Under the pieces are notes generated by a model. The model did no database searches. It was not told the origin of the DNA and saw nothing but the letters and a program-made list of their open reading frames with translations. From the NCBI GenBank assembly GCA_964602415.1, contig CAZRQL010000025.1:1-46293 (forward strand): a stretch of 46,293 nt of DNA. The letters are read 5' to 3'. Every line of letters starts with the position of its first letter. Positions within the stretch are counted from its first letter, which is position 1. A program made the position numbers and the translations under genes. The stretch comes from CAZRQL01 sp964602415 (GTDB lineage Bacteria; Bacteroidota; Bacteroidia; Cytophagales; Flammeovirgaceae). Below are positions 34,453-42,914 of the stretch, one piece after another.

Positions 34453-36515
34453 TAAGAGCCTTGGTTTTTGCGAACAGCCCATTCTGCTGAAGCAAACAAA
34501 GTCAAAGCCAACATAATCCACCAGATATTTATCACATAATCGGTTTTTTGTTCGGTGTGAATTTTGGTTTTAAACTGTGTTTTTAAAAGTTCTTGGTACA
34601 ACTTTTCTATATCGTCGGCATAAAAAAACTTACCTCCCGTTTTATTTGAAAGTTCGCGAAGCATATTAAAATCTGCTTGGGTTACAATATCCTCCATTTG
34701 GGTTGGGATAATGGAAAACTTGCCTTCAAATACCTCCATTTTATCATTGAGCATTGTTTTGGCTTGGTAGCGGTAAATACCCGAAGGTAAACTGCCGACT
34801 TCAAACTTGCTGCCTTGTTGATTGGTATAGCTAAAAGAACGATTGAACGATTTGCTGTCTGTGATAGATAGTTCAATATTTTGCCCATAAATTTTTTCGT
34901 AAGAGTCATTGTAAACCTCCGTGATCATCAAAACAGGCTCCGAATCGCTCATTTCGTTTGAAGTAGGATACACCCTAAATTTGCGTTTGTCTTCTTTAGA
35001 TGCCAAATAAAGCACCATTTTGCTGATAATTTTGTCAAATACTTCGTGGTTATTGTGGACTCTGAAATTTTCAAGCCTCCACTGCCACAAACCCTCTGCC
35101 AGAAAAAATCCCATTTTAGACTGCGGTTCTACGGCCAATAGCGGCAAATCGGTAGTCAGATTGCCTATTTTTTGCTTGATAAGAACCTGTAAAGGTACTT
35201 TGGCAGATGCCCCACCAAAATTGGTAACAATGGGCGGAAAACCCGAAACCGCAGCCGCCCAATTGTCTTCAAGGGTAAAAGATTGAAATGAAGTATTGAG
35301 AGCAGCAAAAACCCTATCGGGTCTGAAAGTACTTTCTTTAAAACCAATCGGCAGATTAAGTTTGTTGAAAGCGGCGTAATCCGTTTGGCTACCCAAAATA
35401 AAGCAAATGGGCACTTTCATAGACAAAAACTTTTGCATCAATGCGTTGCTTGCACTATTGGAAGAAGGCAACTGATGGCATATCACCAAGTCAAACACTT
35501 CGTTGAAGTCGGGCTTATCCAATTGATTGGCGGCATCCAATTGGGGCAGATAAGTAACCAATTCATAGTTTTGGTTGGTTTCTATGGCTGCCTTAATGGC
35601 TTTTATGTCGGGGTGCACCGCCGCACCAAGCAATAAAATTTTCTGTTTGCTTTTGAGAATTTCAATAAATATGGTCTTGGAATTATTTTTTGTTGAAAAT
35701 TCACCTTTCAGTGGTTCGATGCTCAATGTGTAGGATTGAGTGCCTTGTGTTTGCGCCTCGACCAAAAAATCCACATTCAAAAGCGGCTCGTTCAAACTTA
35801 TGGTCTTGCGGGCTACGATACCCTGCTCGCTTTTGAGCGTCATATTGACAGTTTGTTTGTCGAAGCCTTCTTGCAAAATCTCGGCAGAAATAGGGAATAA
35901 ATTGCCTTGATAAGCTATTTTATTGGAAATCAATGATTTGATGGCTATATCTTTGCGCCTCGTCGTATCGCCTACCCCGATGGTGTAAATGGGTTTGGTA
36001 AATGAAAAAAACAGCGGGGACATGCCTCTGTTGACAATGCCGTCGCTGTAAAGCACTACGGCACAGAGATTTTGGTTTTCGTACCGGGAAGCTATGTTAG
36101 ACAGTTGGGCTGTGAGATTGGTTGATTTATTTTGAAACTCTATGCTTTTGAGGTTTTCAATTGGACTGTTTAAATCAAAAAAAGTGAACTCGTAATCGAG
36201 TCGCGCAATCTTTTGGAGGCCTTCTAAATGTTTTTGAAGGGTTGGGGTTGGGGTGATGAGCGGCAAAGATTCTGAGTTGTCTATGGCAATGGCCACTTTT
36301 GGCTTTTCTTTGACAAATGTTGAAAACCGAAGGTGAGGCCCCAGCAAAAGAAACGAAAGAAAAAAAACAAGCAAAAATCTAAGCACAGAAAGGAAGTAAT
36401 TCAGAGCTTTTCCCCATGGATAGCTGCGCGAGTACATCGCCCATGCGTATAAAAATGCCACCGAAAAACATACAATAATATAAGCAGGGGAGACATCGAG
36501 CAAAAGTTGGTTCAT
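34449..36515 (-). CDS. VWA-domain-type membrane protein
   Basis: The 688-residue product has two N-terminal membrane segments (about 10-30 and 42-62, with FLLVFFLSFLLLGP), a VWA-like region (about 70-250) with the metal-site motif DNSES (Asp78-Ser82, DxSxS type), and a long beta-rich extracytoplasmic part, ending in one membrane segment (about 660-678, IWWIMLALTLFASAEWAV) and a short tail. Family relatives in Bacteroidetes carry the same layout and are predicted envelope proteins of unknown role. The C-terminal helix before it (KFFYADDIEKLYQELL) resembles that of BatA/BatB proteins. Its 3' end overlaps the fusion gene by 4 bases. Confidence 0.75.
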   Translation of the reverse strand: MNQLLLDVSPAYIIVCFSVAFLYAWAMYSRSYPWGKALNYFLSVLRFLLVFFLSFLLLGPHLRFSTFVKEKPKVAIAIDNSESLPLITPTPTLQKHLEGLQKIARLDYEFTFFDLNSPIENLKSIEFQNKSTNLTAQLSNIASRYENQNLCAVVLYSDGIVNRGMSPLFFSFTKPIYTIGVGDTTRRKDIAIKSLISNKIAYQGNLFPISAEILQEGFDKQTVNMTLKSEQGIVARKTISLNEPLLNVDFLVEAQTQGTQSYTLSIEPLKGEFSTKNNSKTIFIEILKSKQKILLLGAAVHPDIKAIKAAIETNQNYELVTYLPQLDAANQLDKPDFNEVFDLVICHQLPSSNSASNALMQKFLSMKVPICFILGSQTDYAAFNKLNLPIGFKESTFRPDRVFAALNTSFQSFTLEDNWAAAVSGFPPIVTNFGGASAKVPLQVLIKQKIGNLTTDLPLLAVEPQSKMGFFLAEGLWQWRLENFRVHNNHEVFDKIISKMVLYLASKEDKRKFRVYPTSNEMSDSEPVLMITEVYNDSYEKIYGQNIELSITDSKSFNRSFSYTNQQGSKFEVGSLPSGIYRYQAKTMLNDKMEVFEGKFSIIPTQMEDIVTQADFNMLRELSNKTGGKFFYADDIEKLYQELLKTQFKTKIHTEQKTDYVINIWWIMLALTLFASAEWAVRKNQGSY

Positions 36516-36544
36516 TATGAGTTTGTTGATTCACTGTATCGACA

Positions 36545-36604
36545 CAAAAATAGTTTTTTTAGGCATCTCACAGGCATTGACTACGACAAGTTAGCGTAAC
36601 TTTG
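36545..36604. promoter_or_regulatory. Divergent promoters of the VWA and antiporter genes
   Basis: Minus strand: TATTTTTG (36552-36545), exact -7 box for the VWA gene (ATG at 36515). Plus strand: TTG (36577-36579), 17 bases, TAACTTTG (36597-36604), full pattern for the antiporter gene (ATG at 36636). Confidence 0.6.
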
Positions 36605-36635
36605 AGTCAAACTTTAGATAAACCAAACAAACAAG

Positions 36636-37901
36636 ATGAACACCTTGGACATCATCACCATTTTACTTTTTTTGGCTTCATTTTTCACTTTATTCAATGA
36701 ACGATTTTTAAAAATATCTCCTACCATAGGGCTTATGATACAAGCCTTTGCGCTTTCTGTGATGCTGCTGCTATCCGGGCTTATTTTTCCTTCCTTTGAA
36801 AAGGAAGTTGAGCAAATCGTTCGTGGTTTTGACTTTGCAGAGATTTTGCTGCATTTTATGCTGAGTTTTTTACTGTTTGCCGGTGCGCTACATATTGATT
36901 TAGAGAAACTTAAAGAAGAAAAATGGCCTATTTTGGCTCTGGCAACCTTTGGGGTACTCGCCTCCACTTTTATAGTGGGCAGTTTGACTTATTATTTAGT
37001 TCAATTCATTGGTTATCAAATTGATTTTATTGCTTGTTTGGTATTTGGGGCATTGATTTCACCTACCGATCCTATTGCTGTGTTGGGGATTTTGAAGCAA
37101 ACCAACATGTCCAAAAATCTGGAGATCAAGATTGCAGGCGAATCGCTGTTCAACGATGGTGTGGGTGTGGTTATATTTTTGACCATGCTCGCTATTTTGG
37201 AAAAGGGCGTGGCCAATGTAAGTGCTGTATCGGTCTCTGCGCTTTTCCTTCAAGAAGTGGCAGGAGGTATCGTACTGGGTTTTGTTGGGGGGTGGCTCTG
37301 CATCAGAGCCTTATCGCTTATATCCAACGAAAAACAAGAACTCGAAATCCTTTTTAGCGTGGCTATGGTGCTTGGGGTGTACCGTTTGGGAGAAATTATC
37401 GAAGCATCAGGGCCTATCGCCACAGTGATTATGGGTATTTATGTGGGGCAAGTAGGGCACAAAAACGATTACATGGGCAACCACTTTTATATTTTTTGGG
37501 ACTTGATTGACTCCACGCTCAATGCCATTTTGTTCATATTGATTGGCTTTGAAATTATGATTATCCACTTTGAACTCAACTACCTACTGGCGGGAGCCCT
37601 CGCAACGGCGGTGGTACTGGTTGCCCGCTTTATCAGTGTCGGCATCCCCATAAAACTGATGAGCATCAGAAGAGAATTTACCAAAAACACCACCGTGATT
37701 TTGGTGTGGGGAGGGCTTAGGGGCGGATTGTCTGTGGCACTGGCCTTGTCGCTGCCCGCCCAGCAGTTGGGTTCGCAAAAAGATTTGCTGGTATCTATGA
37801 CTTATTTTGTGGTGATATTTTCTATTCTGGTGCAGGGGCTTACCATAAAATATTTGCTGGAGAATAAAAACCAAAACACCGCACAGCAAACCAACGAATA
37901 A
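36636..37901 (+). CDS. CPA1-type Na+/H+ antiporter
   Basis: Exchanges Na+ for H+ across the inner membrane. The 421-residue product has about 11-12 hydrophobic segments and the NhaP/CPA1 signatures: LISPTDPIAVLGILK (about 144-158; the D carries ion binding), ESLFNDGVGVVIF (about 167-179, the ND motif) and a helix with VLVWGGLRGGLSVALALSLP (about 344-363). These are the residues that bind the ion in NhaP-type transporters. Length and layout are normal. Its neighbours are unrelated, and glmM follows 34 bases later with its own -7 box. Confidence 0.9.
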   Translation: MNTLDIITILLFLASFFTLFNERFLKISPTIGLMIQAFALSVMLLLSGLIFPSFEKEVEQIVRGFDFAEILLHFMLSFLLFAGALHIDLEKLKEEKWPILALATFGVLASTFIVGSLTYYLVQFIGYQIDFIACLVFGALISPTDPIAVLGILKQTNMSKNLEIKIAGESLFNDGVGVVIFLTMLAILEKGVANVSAVSVSALFLQEVAGGIVLGFVGGWLCIRALSLISNEKQELEILFSVAMVLGVYRLGEIIEASGPIATVIMGIYVGQVGHKNDYMGNHFYIFWDLIDSTLNAILFILIGFEIMIIHFELNYLLAGALATAVVLVARFISVGIPIKLMSIRREFTKNTTVILVWGGLRGGLSVALALSLPAQQLGSQKDLLVSMTYFVVIFSILVQGLTIKYLLENKNQNTAQQTNE

Positions 37902-37907
37902 ATATAA

Positions 37908-37915
37908 TAAATTTG
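37908..37915 (+). promoter_or_regulatory. -7 box of the phosphoglucosamine mutase gene
   Basis: TAAATTTG is an exact TAnnTTTG box 20 bases before the ATG at 37936. No clear -33 element. It starts 7 bases after the antiporter stop codon. Confidence 0.45.
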
Positions 37916-37935
37916 CAAAACCAGATAACTCATAA

Positions 37936-39324
37936 ATGGCACTCATCAAATCTATTTCAGGAATCAGAGGAACAATAGGCGGCAAACCGGGGGATACCCT
38001 CTCTCCCATTGACATTGTAAAATTCACTTCCGCTTACGGTCAGTGGCTGTGCGAACAACACCAAAACCGAAAAATCGTTGTCGTCGGAAGGGATGCAAGA
38101 ACCTCAGGAGAGATGGTCAGCAGCTTGGTTTGCAATACCTTGCGGGCTATGGGCATTCATATTATTGACTTGGGGCTTTCTACCACCCCGACCGTAGAAA
38201 TGGCTGTCGAGGCCAAGCAAGCCTCGGGGGGCATCATCATCACCGCCAGCCACAACCCCGCCAACTGGAACGCCCTAAAACTCCTGAACTCCAAAGGCGA
38301 ATTTGTCTCTGAGCAGGAAAGTCAAAAAATATTGTACTACGCCGAAAGCTGCGACTTTAACTACGCCACCCACAACCAAATAGGCTCCTATCAGTACGAC
38401 GATACTTTTTTGGATACGCACATCCAAAAAATCCTTGCCTTGCCTTTGGTCAATGTCGAGGCCATTAAGGCCAAAAACTTCAAAATTGCGGTAGATGCCG
38501 TAAATTCTACGGGCGGGATTGCCGTGCCCAACTTGCTCAGAGCCTTGGGCGTTGAGCAGGTTGTAGAAATTTTTTGCGAACCCAACGGACACTTCCCCCA
38601 CAACCCCGAGCCTTTGCCCGAGCACTTGGCAGAGATTTGCAGGGTGGTCAGCGATGATGATTGCCACTTGGGCATTGTGGTAGATCCGGACGTGGACAGG
38701 CTGGCTTTGGTCTGCGAAGACGGCAGCCCCTTTGGCGAAGAATACACTCTGGTGGCCGTAGCCGACTACGTACTCAAACACCAAGGCGGCAACACCGTCT
38801 CCAACCTCTCTTCGACACGCGCACTGAGGGACATCACCCAAAAACATGGCTACCAATACTTTGCTTCTGCCGTTGGCGAAGTCAATGTCGTGGCAGCCAT
38901 GAAAGAACACAAAGCAGTGATAGGTGGAGAAGGCAACGGCGGTGTCATCTATCCCGAACTGCACTACGGAAGAGACGCGCTGGTAGGAATCGCTTTATTT
39001 TTGTCTCATTTGGCTCAGTACCAAGGAACAGCAAGCCGACTGCGCGCTACTTACCCCAGCTACCACATCTCGAAAAACAAAATAGAACTCACCCCCGAAA
39101 TCAACGTAGATCTGGTGTTGGAAAAAATGTTTGAGCGATACAAAAACCATCCAATCAGCCGCATAGACGGTGTCAAAATTGATTTTGAAAACGAATGGGT
39201 GCACCTGCGCAAATCCAATACCGAGCCTATCATCAGAATCTACTCCGAATCTGTCTCAATGGCCACCGCCGAACACCTGGCACACAAAATCATATCCGAC
39301 ATCCGGGAGGTCATCAAGTCGTAA
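37936..39324 (+). CDS. glmM: Phosphoglucosamine mutase (GlmM-type)
   Basis: Interconverts glucosamine-6-phosphate and glucosamine-1-phosphate for peptidoglycan and lipopolysaccharide precursors. The 462-residue product has all four domains of the alpha-D-phosphohexomutase family: SISGIRGTIGG at the start, the phosphoserine loop TASHNPANWNALKLL (Ser105), the metal loop DPDVDRLA (about 254-261), the sugar loop GGEGNGGVIYPELHYGRDA (about 334-352) and the phosphate-binding RKSNTEPIIRIYSE (about 419-432). Such Bacteroidetes proteins are annotated GlmM; a phosphomannomutase role is not excluded. The gene ends 70 bases before the converging ParA-like gene. Confidence 0.9.
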   Translation: MALIKSISGIRGTIGGKPGDTLSPIDIVKFTSAYGQWLCEQHQNRKIVVVGRDARTSGEMVSSLVCNTLRAMGIHIIDLGLSTTPTVEMAVEAKQASGGIIITASHNPANWNALKLLNSKGEFVSEQESQKILYYAESCDFNYATHNQIGSYQYDDTFLDTHIQKILALPLVNVEAIKAKNFKIAVDAVNSTGGIAVPNLLRALGVEQVVEIFCEPNGHFPHNPEPLPEHLAEICRVVSDDDCHLGIVVDPDVDRLALVCEDGSPFGEEYTLVAVADYVLKHQGGNTVSNLSSTRALRDITQKHGYQYFASAVGEVNVVAAMKEHKAVIGGEGNGGVIYPELHYGRDALVGIALFLSHLAQYQGTASRLRATYPSYHISKNKIELTPEINVDLVLEKMFERYKNHPISRIDGVKIDFENEWVHLRKSNTEPIIRIYSESVSMATAEHLAHKIISDIREVIKS

Positions 39325-39394
39325 CAGGCTATAAAAATTCGGTAAAAAATGAGTATTTCAAATTCGATGCAAGCAAATCCATCTCAAAAGTAAA

Positions 39395-40369
39395 TCAAGA
39401 ACATTTGTCAAGAATTTTTTGAGTGAGGAGTTTAAATTCCTCGTAACTTCGCTGAACTGCGTACACATGCGCCCCTATAGCCCCATCGGCAGGTTTCAAT
39501 AAAAATATCGGTTTATGCGACTCCATGGACATAGGCGCAAGGCTCCTGTAATGTTTTAAAAGCGCAATGCAATTTTCGTCGCTATCCACGCTCTCCACAT
39601 GGCTATCGGGAAGGCCAAGTACAAACGAACGAAAAATATTGGGAATCCTGTTTGCCCATTTTAAATAAGATTTAACAGGGCGGCTTTCTTTTGCAGAATA
39701 CTGCATCACAATATATCCAATCGGATGGGCAGCATTTTCGGGGATGCTTGTTGATAAGTCTCTTGGCTTATGTTCTTTTCGCTGCTTCCATTGCTCCTTC
39801 CACTGATATAATGTTGAGCCAAGATTTTTGATCCCCTGTAGAGAAAACAAATCCGAAGCCACCGGCATAATAATATAGTCTGAACTGATGGTGACTGCCC
39901 TGTTGATGGCACCTAAATTGGGGCCTACATCTATCAACACAATTTCTGCGTCAAATCTCTTTGACGCATCATCAATTAGTGTTTTGAAAATGCCGGTTAT
40001 CTTAAATGAATAAATGTCACTGTTCAAACATTTGAGCCATGCATCACTGAGCTTGTCTTCAAACGTAGAAAGCGCAAGATTGCCAACTATCAATCCTAAT
40101 GTAGAATTAATCTGCTCTATATGCACCGGCAAAAAAGGGTCGGCATTTACCACGGGGTTAATGGCATGAAAAACCGTAAATGGTTTATTATTCTCATATA
40201 TTTCTTCCAGACGGTCTTCAGTTAAAAACATAGACGTAAGATTTGATTGTGGATCTAAATCAACAGCTATGGTTCTGATTCGCAATTCCGAAAGCATCCA
40301 TGCTACATGATAAACCGTTGTGGTTTTTCCTACGCCCCCTTTGTTATTGAAAAATACTATTGTCCTCAT
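39395..40369 (-). CDS. ParA-like ATPase (AAA_31)
   Basis: The 324-residue product has a deviant Walker A motif KGGVGKTT (10-17), a Walker A' Asp segment AVDLDPQSNLT (35-45), and a Walker B-like IVLIDVGPNLGAINRA (about 143-158) of the ParA/MinD family. The C-terminal 100 residues (about 220-324) are longer and more polar than in ordinary chromosome-partition ParA and include LKPADGAIGAHV and a final helix. No parB gene or parS-like sites are seen. It overlaps the upstream AlbA_2-type gene by ATGA, so the two are translationally coupled. Partner function of a nucleic-acid-related complex is inferred. Confidence 0.85.
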   Translation of the reverse strand: MRTIVFFNNKGGVGKTTTVYHVAWMLSELRIRTIAVDLDPQSNLTSMFLTEDRLEEIYENNKPFTVFHAINPVVNADPFLPVHIEQINSTLGLIVGNLALSTFEDKLSDAWLKCLNSDIYSFKITGIFKTLIDDASKRFDAEIVLIDVGPNLGAINRAVTISSDYIIMPVASDLFSLQGIKNLGSTLYQWKEQWKQRKEHKPRDLSTSIPENAAHPIGYIVMQYSAKESRPVKSYLKWANRIPNIFRSFVLGLPDSHVESVDSDENCIALLKHYRSLAPMSMESHKPIFLLKPADGAIGAHVYAVQRSYEEFKLLTQKILDKCS

Positions 40370-41595
40370 ATCCAGTTCGGGTGTATGGGTATAGATACTT
40401 TAAACTTGGTGGTCAATGTTAAATCAAAATCAGGCTCTGTATTGCCGTTTTTTAATAATTCGTCTTTGGCTCTTTTTACCCCATAGTTAAATCGGTTTAC
40501 GTAACCCAATACTTTCATCGCCTCTGCCAACACCACGTTTCTGTAATCGCTGGCATTGGGAAAATTTTGGGGTGTGGCTTCACCAAACAAGCCACCGGAG
40601 TTGATGATTTGAATTTGATTGGAAAACTCATAAATATAAATTGGTGCGTTGGATTCATAACTTCGGTGCATAATTGCATTCATCACCAATTCGCGCAAAG
40701 CCCAATAAGGATAATTGCGTATCAACTGCTCTCTGAATGAATCTTTTCTGACAGGACGCTCTTTGACAATGCTGCCTTTGATAAAATCATCTATTTGCCT
40801 TAATTCGGTTATCAAAGCACCTGAGAATTTTTTCTCAAATTCCACATCACTCATCATGTCTTCGCCCCTGAATTTTATGTATTGAAGATATGCGCCGGGT
40901 AAATAAAACTCAGGATTCAACCCAAATAATAAAATACCAGCATGAGTAGGGCAGTTTTGTTGGGTATCATAAAACCGCAACGAAGCAAGCTGGTCTCCAA
41001 GGCTTCTTCCATTTTCTGCAAGGGTTTCTTTGTCAATAGCTGAGGGCAAATAGTTCGTTTTAAACAGTTCAACACTCAAATCATCAATGGCAGCACCAAG
41101 AGCAGGCATCAAATCATAAGTTCTTGCATAAGATGCCCTGCGCTCGGTCAATATACGTTCTTCTTCGATAGATGCCTTGTCTTTGCGGGGACCCACCCTA
41201 ATCCAGCAGCGTCCATCATACCTGACAGGGGGATAAGTGGAGGGCTTAACTTCTACAACTATCACTTCGCCTTCCTCAAATTCAAACACAGGACTTACCA
41301 CCAATGAAGGCTGTGGCAAAATTTTGCCGTTCGTTTTCATGCCTCCAATAGCGGCAAGTTCTCGGTCACTCCATCTCATACCCGCCGGTTTGCCGTCGTC
41401 CCCAACCCCCAACAGCAAATATCCGGGAAGCCTATGATTGGGAAAATCATTGCTGAAAGCACAAATAGCCGGACCCAACTTCTCATCGGCAATCGAACGC
41501 GTGCGCTCAATGAGATTGCTTTCCTTATCTGCCATAAGAAACCTTACCTGCTCTTCACTTATCATATTTCTATTGCTGCAAAATTGTTGTGTCAT
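40366..41595 (-). CDS. AlbA_2/Schlafen-type ATP-binding protein
   Basis: The 409-residue product has an AlbA_2-like domain (about 24-150) with ESNLIERT, then GYLLLGVGDDGKPAG, VVEVKPSTYPPVRYDGRCWIRVG, and a HATPase_c_4-type ATP-binding part (about 250-400) with RELVMNAIMHRSYE (N-box) and INSGGLFG (a G-rich box). AlbA_2 domains are found in nucleic-acid-binding and Schlafen-like proteins, several of them in defence systems; the role here is inferred. The start at 41595 is the longest; the ATG at 41565 is also possible because CAATTTTG, one base off the -7 box, lies between the two. The next gene overlaps by 4 bases. Confidence 0.82.
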   Translation of the reverse strand: MTQQFCSNRNMISEEQVRFLMADKESNLIERTRSIADEKLGPAICAFSNDFPNHRLPGYLLLGVGDDGKPAGMRWSDRELAAIGGMKTNGKILPQPSLVVSPVFEFEEGEVIVVEVKPSTYPPVRYDGRCWIRVGPRKDKASIEEERILTERRASYARTYDLMPALGAAIDDLSVELFKTNYLPSAIDKETLAENGRSLGDQLASLRFYDTQQNCPTHAGILLFGLNPEFYLPGAYLQYIKFRGEDMMSDVEFEKKFSGALITELRQIDDFIKGSIVKERPVRKDSFREQLIRNYPYWALRELVMNAIMHRSYESNAPIYIYEFSNQIQIINSGGLFGEATPQNFPNASDYRNVVLAEAMKVLGYVNRFNYGVKRAKDELLKNGNTEPDFDLTLTTKFKVSIPIHPNWI

Positions 41596-41755
41596 CGAAA
41601 ACTAACCTAAGAACATCCCAAAAAAAGCAATGTCGGCAGTGAGGAAAACTATTTTTTGAAACTCTTTCCATGACAATAACGCTTCTATAGGTGCTCGAAG
41701 TGATTTCCAAACGTATCTGACTTAATTCGCCCAAATCTACAATTTATTTCGCCAT

Positions 41756-42127
41756 CTACCGCTTGTATCGGGGCGATTTGATGGCTTGCTTGATGTGCGC
41801 AAAATTATTGTCGGAAAGCAACTCGGCAGTGAGGCTGTTCATATCGGCCAGCCAAGCGGATAGCTTACCAAAATTTTGTTCGATTGATTTTACCCTCTCG
41901 TACATCTCATGTTGCGTGCCTTTTACTTTGTCCCATCCCGCAAGCTCTTTTTTCCAATAACGCTCGTATTCTTTGATGACCTCAGGTTTTGAAAAATCCA
42001 CAAACTCCACTGCTATCGGCAGCACACACTCTCTGAAATCATCTTTTTCAAATTTGCAGTTTCTGGCTACTTCGTAAAGCTCAAATATCCCATACAAAAC
42101 GAACACACCCATAGCCGGCGGCATCAT
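41756..42127 (-). pseudogene. C-terminal fragment of a TIR-domain protein
   Basis: The 123-residue frame resembles the second half of bacterial TIR domains: IFELYEVARNCKF (around the catalytic Glu that follows Cys-Met in the family), then ECVLPIAVEF (the DD strand), the EYERYWKKEL helix and the terminal LADMNSLTAELLSDNNF segment. The first half, with the BB loop and the NAD-binding start, is missing, and an in-frame stop precedes the fragment, 75 bases before wbqC. The likely reading is a 5'-truncated pseudogene, but a small protein starting at one of its Met codons is not excluded. It lies 160 bases upstream of the AlbA_2 gene on the same strand. Confidence 0.55.
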
Positions 42128-42204
42128 AATAATAGCATGTTTCTAAGGGTTTTTGTTATTTTGCAAAATCATTTATCCCACTCCTGTGGAGCTGACACCC
42201 CACT

Positions 42205-42843
42205 ATGACCACACCCCCGCCCCATTGCTACAAAACCATCATCGAATCGCACTATTTCCCTTCTGTGCCCTATCTGAGCCTTTTGTTGGAAGACATTAGG
42301 CTCGAAAAACACGAAAACTACCAAAAACAAACCCACCGAAACCGTACCCAAATCCTGACCCCCAACGGGGTGGATACCTTGGTCATCCCCGTGATGCACA
42401 GCGGCCAAAAAATACCCATCACCGAAGTACGCACCGACGAGAGCAAAAACTGGCGCAACCGGCACTGGCGGGCTATGGCTTCGGCCTACGGCAAAAGTCC
42501 CTTTTTCGAGTACTTTGAAGACTCGCTCAAAGAAGTCATCTACAGCCCGACCGATTCGCTCTGGCAGCTCAACCGACTGACACTGGACTACTTGCGGGAT
42601 TGCTTCAGGCTCAAAGGCCGTATATTGGAGACCGAATCCTACCAAAAAAGCGTGCCTCAAGACCTAAGAAACTATTTTGAGAGTCAGCCCGATTTGTCTT
42701 ACCGCTACCGGCAGGGGCTTTACCCCCTGTTCAGCAAGGGGCTGAGCGGCTTAGACCTGTTGTGTTGGGTGGGGCCTCGAGAGGGGCTTGAGGTACTCGA
42801 GCAAGTCTATGAGCAGGTAATAAAAGTATTTGAAAAACAATAA
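42205..42843 (+). CDS. WbqC-like family protein
   Basis: The 212-residue product has the family start ESHYFPSVPYLSLLLE with EKHENYQKQTHRNRTQIL, then TLVIPVMHSGQKIPITEVRTDESKNWRNRHWRAM and a final LDLLCWVGPREGLEVL. WbqC family proteins are found in O-antigen or glycosyl loci and are thought to form amide-linked sugar modifications, but the reaction is not well known. It is divergent from the TIR fragment. The esterase gene downstream has its own promoter after a 20-bp AT palindrome. Confidence 0.85.
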   Translation: MTTPPPHCYKTIIESHYFPSVPYLSLLLEDIRLEKHENYQKQTHRNRTQILTPNGVDTLVIPVMHSGQKIPITEVRTDESKNWRNRHWRAMASAYGKSPFFEYFEDSLKEVIYSPTDSLWQLNRLTLDYLRDCFRLKGRILETESYQKSVPQDLRNYFESQPDLSYRYRQGLYPLFSKGLSGLDLLCWVGPREGLEVLEQVYEQVIKVFEKQ

Positions 42844-42848
42844 TTTGT

Positions 42849-42868
42849 ATATTTTTTTAAAAAAATAT
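42849..42868. repeat. 20-bp perfect AT palindrome
   Basis: ATA, seven Ts, seven As, TAT: a perfect inverted repeat 6 bases after wbqC and ending at the -33 element of the next promoter. It could weakly end wbqC transcription or bend DNA at the promoter. Confidence 0.45.
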
Positions 42869-42899
42869 TTGCTCACTTGTCTGCCAAAGCCTTTATTTG
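42868..42899 (+). promoter_or_regulatory. Promoter of the esterase gene
   Basis: TTTG (42868-42871), 20 bases, TTTATTTG (42892-42899), one base off TAnnTTTG. It supports the ATG at 42915 over an open TTG frame from 42897. Confidence 0.5.
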
Positions 42900-42914
42900 G
42901 TAAAATCATTTTTT

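Noticed and set aside
38275..38964. 229-codon open frame antisense to glmM
   Set aside because: Antisense to a conserved enzyme, with composition rich in Val, Gly and Phe as expected from reading GlmM codons backward.
39325..39394. Possible attachment site between glmM and the ParA-like gene
   Set aside because: No repeated sequence was found at the other border of the block (41596-42204), and there is no tRNA or integrase.
42169..42660. 163-codon open frame antisense to wbqC
   Set aside because: Inside the conserved wbqC gene; Val/Gly-rich shadow without motifs.
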